Assembly: GCA_002453155.1 (NCBI GenBank)
Contig: DKGG01000057.1
Location: 445-49,289, forward strand
DNA: 48,845 nt
Direction of reading: 5' to 3'
Source of the DNA: Bdellovibrionaceae bacterium UBA6776
GTDB lineage: Bacteria; Bdellovibrionota; Bdellovibrionia; Bdellovibrionales; UBA1609
Shown: one piece after another, positions 1 to 7,909 of the stretch
Layout of the letters: each line of letters begins with the position of its first letter
Numbering within the stretch: the first letter of the stretch is position 1
Program-made: the position numbers and the translations under genes
The notes under the pieces: generated by a model
The model's database searches: none
What the model saw: the letters and a program-made list of their open reading frames with translations, nothing else
Told to the model about the DNA's origin: nothing

Positions 1-61
1 AAAGGTACCTGCTTCCTTTTCCGATATGCGGTGCATATCGGAAAAGGAAGCAGGTACCTTT
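1..61. repeat. Perfect 29-bp inverted repeat (REP-like palindrome)
   Basis: Bases 1-29 are the exact reverse complement of bases 33-61, with a 3-base GGT loop. The arms begin AAAGGTACCTGC and end at CGATATGC. A run of only four Ts follows the right arm (59-62), so it could act as a terminator for an upstream gene outside the window. Its length, perfection and AGGTACCT core look more like an extragenic palindromic repeat. The AGGT-CCT theme recurs at 4306-4320 and 24990-25000. The hairpin is seen directly; the REP assignment is inference. Confidence 0.75.
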
Positions 62-302
62 TGGCGAGGGCCTTTTGGACGTGTGGAGGTGATGAGGGCG
101 GCGATGGGGTGGGCTTATGACCGAAGGATGTCTCTGTTGTGGAGAGTTTTTGATACAAATTAAATTGATTTATATCATATGGGCAAAACAAATTAACCGT
201 GCCTTAAGGGTCAGTTGGAAAACCCCTTCTTTCGATTGATCTTTTCAGGATCTTATTGCAGAAACACCAAGCCCGATTAGACTTAATGGCGGAGGAAGAA
301 AC
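62..302 (+). other. Intergenic leader upstream of the response regulator
   Basis: No convincing reading frame lies in these 241 bases. They hold a sigma70-like promoter (150-178) and a GGAGG ribosome site just before the ATG at 303. If the promoter is correct, the mRNA has an untranslated leader of roughly 118 bases. I see no recognisable riboswitch fold. Confidence 0.5.
150..178 (+). promoter_or_regulatory. Predicted sigma70-type promoter
   Basis: TTGATA at 150-155 and TATCAT at 173-178 are separated by exactly 17 bases. Each hexamer matches five of six consensus positions. The surroundings are AT-rich. It would drive the response regulator at 303. Confidence 0.5.
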
Positions 303-731
303 ATGGTAAACTCAGTAATGATCGTTGATGACAGTGTGGAAGATCAGTATTTGACTGAAAGAAGTTTAAGTTCTGCCAAACTTACCACTCGCTTTTTCTT
401 GAAAAATAACGGCCAAGAGGCTTTTGATTTTTTGAAGGATTACAGCGCCCAAAAAAAATCCTTTGGGGACGAAATTCCGCCCGCTTTAATTCTTTTAGAC
501 ATCAACATGCCCGTGATGGATGGCTTTGAGTTCCTAGAAAAATTCGAGCAGCTCCGAGAACAAAATCCTGAATTGGAATCTGTAAAGATCGTCATGTTCA
601 GCTCCTCAGAAAATCAAACCGACATGGATCGCGCAAAAGCTTATGACTTTGTCAGCGACTACTGGGTCAAGTCGGTTCGTCCTCAGGAAATCATTCATCG
701 CTTCAAAGAGATTTTTTGTCAGGCGGGGTAA
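303..731 (+). CDS. Single-domain response regulator (Rcp1/CheY-like)
   Basis: This is a stand-alone receiver domain of 142 residues with no output domain, so it probably acts by docking to another protein or within a phosphorelay. The acidic pair is D9-D10 and the phosphoacceptor is D66 in LLDINMPVMDG. S100/S101 sit at the switch Ser/Thr site and K123 is the conserved lysine, followed by S rather than the usual P. The long loop between alpha 2 and beta 3 is typical of Rcp1-type regulators, which pair with phytochrome-like kinases. GGAGG lies about 7 bases before the ATG. It converges with and overlaps by 29 bases the 3' end of a PAS histidine kinase of the matching kinase subfamily, its likely partner (inference). 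Confidence 0.9.
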   Translation: MVNSVMIVDDSVEDQYLTERSLSSAKLTTRFFLKNNGQEAFDFLKDYSAQKKSFGDEIPPALILLDINMPVMDGFEFLEKFEQLREQNPELESVKIVMFSSSENQTDMDRAKAYDFVSDYWVKSVRPQEIIHRFKEIFCQAG

Positions 732-2163
732 GTGGCATTTGCACTCTGAACGTGGAACCTTCGGGGCTGGATTCAAAATCAATTTCACCCCCACATTTTT
801 CCACCTGCTTTTTCACCAAGTAAAGTCCCAATCCACTTCCATCCACAGAAGTGCTGTGGAACCGTTTGAACATTTGAAAAACCTCGCCCTGGCGATTTTC
901 TGGAATTCCTAAACCATTGTCCTTCACTTCAACTGTTAGAACATCGTTGGATACATGGGTTTTGATATCGATGTAACATTCTTCTTTTTGAGTATCTTTA
1001 TACTTGAGACTGTTGGAAATCAGATTCTCTAAGATTTGATTCAACCGACTCACATCCAAATAAAGGGGAATCTTGTGGCTCAAATGAACTGAAAATTGAA
1101 CCTTCCCTTCATCAAACAAACTGATCAATCGCTCTTTGATGCCATAAAGATCTCTTCGAGCATCCCAAAGCGAAATTTCGGAATCAACGTGATCTGCTTT
1201 TGTGGTTTCTAGAATGTCACTGATAAAATGTAAAAGCTTTTCGCTCAGTTTTAAAATGCGCTCGGCATTGTGCTTTATGGATTCTTGCTGATCCGCCTGA
1301 TCCAAATCCTCAATCATAAAACCCGCCAGTCCTGCGATGGATCGAAGTGGTGCTTTCAAATCGTGAGAAGTTCGGTAAGCAAATTGCTGAAGCTCTTCAT
1401 TGCGTGCGATCAGTGCCTTTTGGCTTTGTACCCGTTCCGAGATATCAACCACCGAGCTGACAACAAAATTCCCTTCTTCTGATTGCAAAGGCATCAGCCC
1501 CACTTCCACAGGAAATTTTTTGCCGCTTTTCTTTCGACCGAACAGATCCCTTCCAGCGCCCATGGCTCGAGGTTTGGGGTGTTTAAAAAAAGACTTCACA
1601 TGCCCAGGGTGCGCATCTCGAAATTTCTGAGGAATCAGAGTTTCAATTTTTTGACCCAGAAGCTCTTCTTCCGTGTACCCAAATAAAACTTCACCTTGGC
1701 GATTGACTAAGGTGATCTCACCTTTTTGATTCACCATAATCATGGCGTTGGGAGCACCCTCAACAATCGCTTTAAATCGCCCCTGCCCTTTTAAGGTTTC
1801 AGACAAATCCACCACCGAGGCAATGGCAAAGGTTTCTCCGTTGGATTCCAATGGGGTGAGTCCCACCTCAATGGGAATGCGCCGTCCTTCCTTCGCCACA
1901 CCAAAAAGACTTCGGCCCTTTCCCATCTGACGAGATTCGGAATTCGCAAAAAATTTTTTCAAATGACCTTCGTGTCTTTTTTGAGAATCTTTGGGAACCA
2001 AAACCTCTACGGGCTTTTTATAGAGCTCTTCTTGAGTGTAGCCAAACAGGTGCTCTGCGGCCTCATTGTGAATTCGAATGCGACCCTGTGAATCCACAAC
2101 AAACTGAGCCACTGGAGATTTTTGAAAACTCTGAAGGTAAAATTCCTTTTCAAAATTAGACAT
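703..2163 (-). CDS. PAS-PAS sensor histidine kinase
   Basis: A 486-residue, apparently soluble two-component kinase. Two tandem PAS domains (about residues 12-125 and 130-245) are clear duplicates: both contain FGYT-EEL, a LVPK/LIPQ segment, a GxGRxLFG turn and a VVD-SE end. A short helix leads to HisKA with H267 in TSHDLKAPLRS. The catalytic domain has an N-box near 377-388, a G1 box DNGLGIP near 415-421 and a G2 box GSGLGL near 442-447. HDLKAPL is the signature of Cph1-type kinases that use Rcp1-like regulators, which matches the convergent neighbour. No transmembrane segment is visible, so the signal is probably cytoplasmic; the ligand is unknown. Confidence 0.92.
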   Translation of the reverse strand: MSNFEKEFYLQSFQKSPVAQFVVDSQGRIRIHNEAAEHLFGYTQEELYKKPVEVLVPKDSQKRHEGHLKKFFANSESRQMGKGRSLFGVAKEGRRIPIEVGLTPLESNGETFAIASVVDLSETLKGQGRFKAIVEGAPNAMIMVNQKGEITLVNRQGEVLFGYTEEELLGQKIETLIPQKFRDAHPGHVKSFFKHPKPRAMGAGRDLFGRKKSGKKFPVEVGLMPLQSEEGNFVVSSVVDISERVQSQKALIARNEELQQFAYRTSHDLKAPLRSIAGLAGFMIEDLDQADQQESIKHNAERILKLSEKLLHFISDILETTKADHVDSEISLWDARRDLYGIKERLISLFDEGKVQFSVHLSHKIPLYLDVSRLNQILENLISNSLKYKDTQKEECYIDIKTHVSNDVLTVEVKDNGLGIPENRQGEVFQMFKRFHSTSVDGSGLGLYLVKKQVEKCGGEIDFESSPEGSTFRVQMPLTPPDKKSL

Positions 2164-2225
2164 AAGCCGATGCTTGTAATGGGCTTTCTTCGAAAAGTAA
2201 ACTTATTTTGTTTTTATAATTTCGA

Positions 2226-2570
2226 TCAGATCTCTAAACTGACGTCTTTGATGCAACTGTGGAAGGGACCATCAAAAAATAAAGTCACCGGACGCCCTTC
2301 AAAAAAGGACTGCTGAATCAATCCTTGGCGAAGGGTTTCATGACTGTCAAAGCTGTCCCCACCAGGAAATTTGGAACACAAAGAAAAAGTCTCCTTCTGC
2401 GTACCTTCGTCTTTCGATAGGCTCATTACCGTAATCGCTCCGCCATTCTCGTTAGACATCCCTTTGATCACGGCTCTCATTTGATAGGAGTCTTTTTTAT
2501 TCTGCTCCCAAACACTGTCTGTCAGTGCGAAGGCGCTGGGAATTAACATGGCCAAAATCCAGAATTTCAT
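2226..2570 (-). CDS. Small secreted protein of unknown function
   Basis: A 114-residue protein starting MKFWILAMLIPSAFALTDS, a short Sec signal peptide with cleavage likely near residue 16-17. The mature part holds two cysteines (CSKF and HSCIK) that could form a disulfide. I recognise no family. It reads in the same direction as the kinase downstream (63-base gap) and a membrane protein upstream (79-base gap), so it may be co-transcribed with either. Confidence 0.6.
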   Translation of the reverse strand: MKFWILAMLIPSAFALTDSVWEQNKKDSYQMRAVIKGMSNENGGAITVMSLSKDEGTQKETFSLCSKFPGGDSFDSHETLRQGLIQQSFFEGRPVTLFFDGPFHSCIKDVSLEI

Positions 2571-2649
2571 AACTTTTTAAACCTCAAAGTTTCCATTGGA
2601 GGTCTTACCAGACTGCATTTGGGGTGCCAAAGGAAATTTCACTGAAGAG

Positions 2650-4161
2650 CTATGGACAGTTTTTAATTTCAAAGGGATATCCCACAAAGGTTTCGGGCCG
2701 ACAAAATACGCGATCCAAGGGCCCATTTTGAGCCAAAACATGGGGGCGGTACTTAGACCACCTCTTTAAAGAGGGCAGGTGCAATTTAAGGCGAACCAGA
2801 GATTTTCCAAAGGAACTTGAAGAACCGTGAATCAAATCCGGCCAAGAAGGCGCCACTTCACCAGGACAGATCTTTACCGCAATCAATTGAGTGGCCTGAA
2901 GGTGCGAAACCTCCGAAACTTCAGGAAGTCTGCAACCTAAAATTATATGATTCCGAGAAGAAATCTCAGATTCTTTATAGTGGGAGGGAAGGCCTGCCGG
3001 AAGTTCGAACTGCTCTCTTCCCATTGTGACTAAGATTTTAGTCCCATAACCCACCAGATTGTGAAACTGCCATTTTGCAATGGAGTTGATCACCTGATCT
3101 TTCAGATGAGAATCTCCTTCAATCTGAACCACATAATCGAAGGAATGCCGAGACTCCATCCACGTCGGATCTATTTCGAATCTCTCGGTCTTTGCTTCAG
3201 AAGACAACCTGCGCCCCTCCGTGGTGCGTTCGAAGAAATTTTCATTCGCGGCCTCTTCAGGATTTAAAAACTTTCGCACTTCATTTTGAACAAAAAAGGC
3301 TTCTTCTGCGGAATCTTCAGAGAGAAGATTCTGCGTGCCTTTAGAGGACCCCGCAGATTCTTCCGAACTCCCATTTGAGACGACATTGACTTGCGAATTC
3401 TCAAACATTTTTCGAACGAACTCTGTGGTTGCCGAAACCCCCTCGGAATTTAATTTTTTATACGCCAACCACGAAATCAAACCGAGGTACTTTTTTTCTG
3501 ACCCCAAAGGCTGATCTTTGTTCAGTTCAAAGCGACAAAAAGTCATGTCTTCTAAACTTCTCAAAGGGAAGTTGCAATACTCTCCAACCGTTTGAGGAAG
3601 CTTTGAAAGCTTCAACCATTGTTTGGGATCCACGGTAAATCCAGAGGTGGGATCTGTCCAAACCTCATCCCCGGCGAACAAGTACCAAAGCAGTTCGGCA
3701 CGTAATTTTTTGGTCACATCTGCTTCACCGGAAAAATTTTGAAAAGTCAGGGCACTCAAAAGGATCTTTTGAAAGGCCATCGGGTTGTGAGCAATCTCTG
3801 AGCCCACCACCAAACTTCTTTCAGAGAACAGCATGTAAAAAGGATCTTTTTCGGTCACGGTGACAAAAATTCCACGAAGGCGAGATGGAAAAAGAAATTG
3901 AATCCGAGAAAGCTGATTGATGGTTTCCGTGTACTGAAGAAGCTTTTCAGCCTTCTTCTCGTTGTAAATCAGGGACACCTGGTCACAGGAGCGAAGCCCT
4001 TCTTCCACCCCATCCACATGAAGCTCGATCACCCCAGTGAAATTTAAACAAGAACGCCCTTCGCCCATAATGCGAGAGCCGATGAAGCTCATCATCACCA
4101 AAAATATGGATCCCAAAAGGATGCCAAGAGCATTCAAATGTCTTTCAAAGAAGTCCTTCAT
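2650..4161 (-). CDS. Membrane-anchored protein of unknown function
   Basis: About 503 residues. One N-terminal membrane segment (roughly residues 10-30, LGILLGSIFLVMMSFIGS) precedes a long, presumably periplasmic domain. It has a low-complexity Ser/Glu stretch near the middle (NGSSEESAGSSKG) and a Cys-rich tail (CRLP, KICPG, VFCRP, IKNCP). I chose ATG at 4161, which has GGGA about 7 bases upstream; a TTG four codons earlier (4173) has no ribosome site. I recognise no catalytic motif or family. Anchoring and export are inferred from hydropathy. Confidence 0.65.
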   Translation of the reverse strand: MKDFFERHLNALGILLGSIFLVMMSFIGSRIMGEGRSCLNFTGVIELHVDGVEEGLRSCDQVSLIYNEKKAEKLLQYTETINQLSRIQFLFPSRLRGIFVTVTEKDPFYMLFSERSLVVGSEIAHNPMAFQKILLSALTFQNFSGEADVTKKLRAELLWYLFAGDEVWTDPTSGFTVDPKQWLKLSKLPQTVGEYCNFPLRSLEDMTFCRFELNKDQPLGSEKKYLGLISWLAYKKLNSEGVSATTEFVRKMFENSQVNVVSNGSSEESAGSSKGTQNLLSEDSAEEAFFVQNEVRKFLNPEEAANENFFERTTEGRRLSSEAKTERFEIDPTWMESRHSFDYVVQIEGDSHLKDQVINSIAKWQFHNLVGYGTKILVTMGREQFELPAGLPSHYKESEISSRNHIILGCRLPEVSEVSHLQATQLIAVKICPGEVAPSWPDLIHGSSSSFGKSLVRLKLHLPSLKRWSKYRPHVLAQNGPLDRVFCRPETFVGYPFEIKNCP

Positions 4162-4305
4162 AGATTTTCCCAATAAAGAATGACACTTACAAAAGGGATA
4201 CCGGTTAAGAACGGACCTAAAAGATTTGACGCGTCTAAGCTCGAGTTTTTTACACGCCCCCTGTGTTTTTTACAGCTCTAACACCAACACACCGAGCGAT
4301 GATTA

Positions 4306-4320
4306 AGGTGCCAGGCACCT
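4306..4320. repeat. Short palindrome AGGTGCCAGGCACCT
   Basis: A 7-bp perfect inverted repeat with a single central base, preceded by GATTA. It overlaps the last base of the HMG-CoA lyase stop codon, so it lies immediately at the 3' end of the catabolic operon. Such AGGTGCC/GGCACCT palindromes behave like dispersed extragenic elements in related genomes (recollection, not checked). There is no T-run, so a standard Rho-independent terminator is unlikely. Confidence 0.6.
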
Positions 4321-5216
4321 CATTTAGAGGCTTGGAGGACTTTGGAGGGGAGTTTTCGCTTGAGGGTTTTTTCCATCATTTTGGAAACCTTCAAAAGTTT
4401 TGAAAGATCCACGCCAGTTTTTAAGCCCATGCCCTCAAGCATGTAAATCAAGTCTTCGGTGGCCAAATTTCCCGAAGCTCCTTTGGCATAAGGGCAACCG
4501 CCAAGCCCCCCTACGCTGGAATCAAAAATTGAAATGCCAGAATTCAGACTTTCCAAAACATTGGCCAGAGCCGTTCCCCGCGTGTCGTGAAAGTGCATGG
4601 CCACCTTTTCTTTGGGAATGGATTTTAACAAACCCTGAATCAGGGACTTCACCTGCTTTGGGTTGGCAACACCAATGGTATCCCCAATAGAGATTTCATC
4701 CACTCCCAACTGAAGCAGACGCTCGGACAGTTGAATGACTTTTTTCTCGGAAACTTTGCCTTCATAAGGACAACCAAAGGCCACAGACAAGTATCCACGA
4801 ACCCACATCTTTTCAGACTTGGCCGGTTCGATCACTTGGCGGAACCTTTCAAAGCTTTCTTTAATTGTACAGTTGATGTTCTTTTTCGAAAAACTTTCCG
4901 AAGCAGCACCAAACACAGCAATCTCTTTGATTCCTGATTTTTTCGCCCGTTCAAAACCTTGAAAATTAGGAGTGAGAGCCGAAAAATGAAGCCCCCGTTT
5001 TTTAGGGATTTTCTGAAAGCATTGTTTCACAACCGCTTCGGATCCCTTCATTTGCGGAACCCACTTTGGCGAAACAAAGGCACCCACTTCAATCCGTTTC
5101 AATCCTGCATCCACAAGACCCGTGATCATTTTCACTTTGGTGGAAACAGAAACCTGAGTGTCTTCATTTTGAAGCCCATCCCGCGGTCCCACTTCTTGAA
5201 TTTGTACCCGACTCAA
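4320..5216 (-). CDS. mvaB: Hydroxymethylglutaryl-CoA lyase
   Basis: Cleaves HMG-CoA to acetoacetate and acetyl-CoA, the last step of leucine degradation. The TIM-barrel start carries the catalytic Arg-Asp in VGPRDGLQNE. The metal-binding histidines are in AMHFHDTRGTA, and the catalytic cysteine loop is GGLGGCPYAKGASGN. I chose TTG at 5216 because AGGGGA lies 5 bases upstream and the resulting 298 residues match the family. A TTG at 5258 would add an unconserved basic tail inside the preceding gene. It is the last gene of the operon, 10 bases after the biotin-carrier stop. Confidence 0.93.
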   Translation of the reverse strand: MSRVQIQEVGPRDGLQNEDTQVSVSTKVKMITGLVDAGLKRIEVGAFVSPKWVPQMKGSEAVVKQCFQKIPKKRGLHFSALTPNFQGFERAKKSGIKEIAVFGAASESFSKKNINCTIKESFERFRQVIEPAKSEKMWVRGYLSVAFGCPYEGKVSEKKVIQLSERLLQLGVDEISIGDTIGVANPKQVKSLIQGLLKSIPKEKVAMHFHDTRGTALANVLESLNSGISIFDSSVGGLGGCPYAKGASGNLATEDLIYMLEGMGLKTGVDLSKLLKVSKMMEKTLKRKLPSKVLQASK

Positions 5217-5226
5217 ATTCTTTCCC

Positions 5227-5595
5227 CTATTCTTCGATCTTTGCGAGGACTTGCCCAAGAGCCACTTGATCGCCCACCTGAATGGACATTTCTCCCAGCT
5301 TACCGTCCCGATCTGCCTCTAAAGTATATTCCATTTTCATGGCTTCCATGGCCAAAACCGGATCTCCTTGGCAAACTTCCTCGCCAGAAGACTTGAAAAT
5401 TTTTAAAATCTTACCTGGCATCGGTGCTGTCAGCACTCCATCCTGATTACCACCTGTAGAATTGCCTTTTCGGCGCTCCGAAGACACCTCCGCCACGTGG
5501 GTTTCGCCGTCCAAATGAAACCAAATTTTTCCTTGAAGCTTTTGAGCGGGAATTTTTAAAGTTCGCCCCTGCCATTCCACTTTCAACCACTTCAT
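5227..5595 (-). CDS. Biotin carboxyl carrier subunit of acyl-CoA carboxylase
   Basis: A 122-residue protein whose second half is a biotinyl/lipoyl domain. The biotinylated lysine is in AMEAMKMEYTL, preceded by the usual LTAPMPGKI strand. The first about 40 residues (VEWQGRTLKIPAQKL) resemble the BT linker that joins carboxylase and carrier in one-chain methylcrotonyl-CoA carboxylase alpha subunits. The ATG overlaps the stop codon of the biotin carboxylase (ATGA), with GGGAGG 5 bases upstream, so the two are translationally coupled. The enzyme therefore has its alpha chain split in two. Confidence 0.9.
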   Translation of the reverse strand: MKWLKVEWQGRTLKIPAQKLQGKIWFHLDGETHVAEVSSERRKGNSTGGNQDGVLTAPMPGKILKIFKSSGEEVCQGDPVLAMEAMKMEYTLEADRDGKLGEMSIQVGDQVALGQVLAKIEE

Positions 5596-7094
5596 GAAGG
5601 CCTCCCAGAGGTGTTCCATCCATGGGTCCAAGGATCGATCGCGACCGAAGAGGTGTCACTTCCAGATGCAGAAGAACCTTCCACCAAATTTCGATTTAAA
5701 TTTTGAATCAAAGTTTTCTCTGACTCCGACCAATCGGACTTCTTAAGACCTTTTGAAAAATGCTTTTCAAAAAAGCCCGTAGTCATCTCTCCACGAACAA
5801 ACTCTTCATGACTTAAAATTTGAAACAACAGTGGAATGTTTGTTCGCACTCCAAAAATCACCGTGTCTTTTAAAGTCTGCTCCATTTTTTGAATGGCGCG
5901 AGTTCGTGACTCATCCCAGACAATCACCTTTGCAATCATAGAGTCATAATTGGAAGTGATTTCATCCCCCTCCTCAAAACCCACTTCAAAGCGTCGAAAG
6001 GGGCCTTCTGGAAAAGAGCAATATCCAAGGGGTCCAACACTGGGAACTCCATTCATATAGGGATCTTCCGCATAAATCCGACATTCAATGGCGTGTCCCC
6101 GTGGTTTTAAATCATCCCACCAAAGCAACGGCTCGCCCATGGCTGTTAAAATCTGCGCCTTCACCAGATCCACACCCAAAACCATTTCGGTCACGGGATG
6201 CTCCACCTGAAGTCGGGTGTTCATTTCCATAAAATAGACGTCTTTGCCATCGAATAAAAATTCAACGGTCCCTGCGCCTTGGTATTTTGCCGCTTGAGCA
6301 ATCTGAACGGCCGCAGAGCAAATCTTATTTCGAAGTTTGTCGTCCAAACTTGGGGACAAAGCTTCTTCGATGATCTTTTGATGGCGCCTTTGAACCGAAC
6401 ACTCTCTTTCAAAAAGGGAGTGCACTTTTCCAGAGGCGTCACCAAAAATTTGAACTTCAATGTGTTTGGCATCCTCAATGTATTTTTCAAGGAACACCCG
6501 CGAAGATCCAAAGGCATTTTTTCCTTCGCGCTGAGCAGACTCAATCATCTCTTTGGCTTCAGAAGCTTTGCGAATGACTTTAAGTCCCCGTCCACCGCCT
6601 CCTGCAGCAGCTTTCACCATCACTGGATAGCCGATAGCGTCCGCCTCTTTCATCAAACGACCCAACATTTGATCGTCGCCTTTATAGCCAGGAATCAACG
6701 GACCATTGATCGACTCTACCAAATTTTTTGCAGACACTTTGTCGCCAAAAAGTTGAATGGCCTCACTCGTGGGGCCGATAAAAACAATTCCATTTTTTTC
6801 GCAAGCTTTTGCAAAGTCGGCATTCTCGGATAAAAATCCAAAACCAGGATGAACTGCATCCACACCACTTCGAATGGCCGCAGCAATGTTGGCTTCAATG
6901 TTTAAATAGCTTTCGCTGCTTGGAGCAGGACCAATTTCTTCGGTAAAATCCGCCATTCTATACGCGCGAGAATTTTGGTCCACATCCGAGTGAAGCAAAA
7001 CCGCATCGATACCCAACTCTTGGCAAGCACGAATGATACGAACCGCAACTTCTCCGCGGTTTGCGATTCCAATTTTTTTAAATCGTTGAGCCAT
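5592..7094 (-). CDS. Biotin carboxylase subunit of (methylcrotonyl-type) acyl-CoA carboxylase
   Basis: ATP-dependent carboxylation of biotin on the carrier protein. The 500 residues cover the biotin carboxylase N-domain (KIGIANRGEVAVRII), the ATP-grasp domain with its glycine loop AAAGGGGRG, the metal/ATP site MEMNTRLQVEHPVTE, and the C-domain (SNYDSMIAKVI). The last about 40 residues end in IDPWTHGW, which in one-chain enzymes is the DPW...GW junction leading into the BT/BCCP part. Here the chain stops and the next gene continues. Neighbours (carboxyltransferase, methylglutaconyl-CoA hydratase, HMG-CoA lyase) point to methylcrotonyl-CoA as substrate rather than acetyl- or propionyl-CoA. Confidence 0.92.
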   Translation of the reverse strand: MAQRFKKIGIANRGEVAVRIIRACQELGIDAVLLHSDVDQNSRAYRMADFTEEIGPAPSSESYLNIEANIAAAIRSGVDAVHPGFGFLSENADFAKACEKNGIVFIGPTSEAIQLFGDKVSAKNLVESINGPLIPGYKGDDQMLGRLMKEADAIGYPVMVKAAAGGGGRGLKVIRKASEAKEMIESAQREGKNAFGSSRVFLEKYIEDAKHIEVQIFGDASGKVHSLFERECSVQRRHQKIIEEALSPSLDDKLRNKICSAAVQIAQAAKYQGAGTVEFLFDGKDVYFMEMNTRLQVEHPVTEMVLGVDLVKAQILTAMGEPLLWWDDLKPRGHAIECRIYAEDPYMNGVPSVGPLGYCSFPEGPFRRFEVGFEEGDEITSNYDSMIAKVIVWDESRTRAIQKMEQTLKDTVIFGVRTNIPLLFQILSHEEFVRGEMTTGFFEKHFSKGLKKSDWSESEKTLIQNLNRNLVEGSSASGSDTSSVAIDPWTHGWNTSGRPS

Positions 7095-7097
7095 GAT

Positions 7098-7868
7098 TTA
7101 GTTCCACTGTGGTTTTTGTTTGTCGATAAAAAATTGAAGGCCCTTTTGCCCTTCTGGGCTGACTCTTCGCTCGGCGATCACTTGAGCCGTGGCCTGCTTC
7201 AGACTAAAAACGTCAAAATTTTCCACACGCTTCAGTAGATTTTTTGTCGCCTTTAAGGCCTCTGGTGCGGCCTGATCCAAAAGTTGAAATTGCTCTTCTA
7301 AAAAGTGATTCATTTGGGGAGCATCTCCTTTGAAATGAATCAATCCAGATTCCAAAGCCTCTTCCGAGGAAAAAACTTTTGCAGTCAACATCAGTTGATC
7401 GGCGCGGGATTTGTGCATTTTTCGAGTGACAAAGGGAGAGATCACCGCAGGAACCAAGCCCCACTTTACCTCTGAAAAACAAAACAGCGTTTGCAACTCC
7501 GCAGCCACCACATCACAAATAGAAACCAATCCCAAGGCCCCGCCCATCACATGCCCATGGACTTTGCCAATGATCGGAAGATCCAATTCATATCCCGCTT
7601 GAAACATGTCAAAAAGTTCTTCGGAATCTTGGCGGTTCTCGGACAGAGAGTAATCCTTCATGGACTTCATCCACTCTAGGTCTCCTCCACTGCAAAAAGA
7701 TTTTCCTTCGCCATAAAGGTACACATACTTGGCCCCCGAAGCCCCTGCCTCTCGAAAACTTTGAGTGATTTCTTTGATCATCTCTGGATGAAAAGCGTTT
7801 CGCTTTTCAGGGCGGTTCAATGCAATTTCAAAACGTGAACCTTCCAGTTTTGTTTTCACAAAATCCAA
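7098..7868 (-). CDS. liuC: Enoyl-CoA hydratase, probably methylglutaconyl-CoA hydratase
   Basis: A crotonase-fold protein of about 256 residues that would hydrate methylglutaconyl-CoA to HMG-CoA. Visible motifs are the start LNRPEKRNAF, the oxyanion loops GKSFCSGGDLEWM and GHVMGGALGL, and FSEVKWGLVPAVISPFV, the pattern of LiuC-like enzymes. I chose TTG at 7868 because GGGAGG lies 4 bases before it and homologues begin here. Reading in from 7946 would add 26 residues overlapping the upstream gene. Its place between the carboxylase subunits fits the pathway order. Confidence 0.88.
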   Translation of the reverse strand: MDFVKTKLEGSRFEIALNRPEKRNAFHPEMIKEITQSFREAGASGAKYVYLYGEGKSFCSGGDLEWMKSMKDYSLSENRQDSEELFDMFQAGYELDLPIIGKVHGHVMGGALGLVSICDVVAAELQTLFCFSEVKWGLVPAVISPFVTRKMHKSRADQLMLTAKVFSSEEALESGLIHFKGDAPQMNHFLEEQFQLLDQAAPEALKATKNLLKRVENFDVFSLKQATAQVIAERRVSPEGQKGLQFFIDKQKPQWN

Positions 7869-7909
7869 GTTGCCTCCCTTTTTCACAAAGCAATAAAGCT
7901 TTGCCAGAT

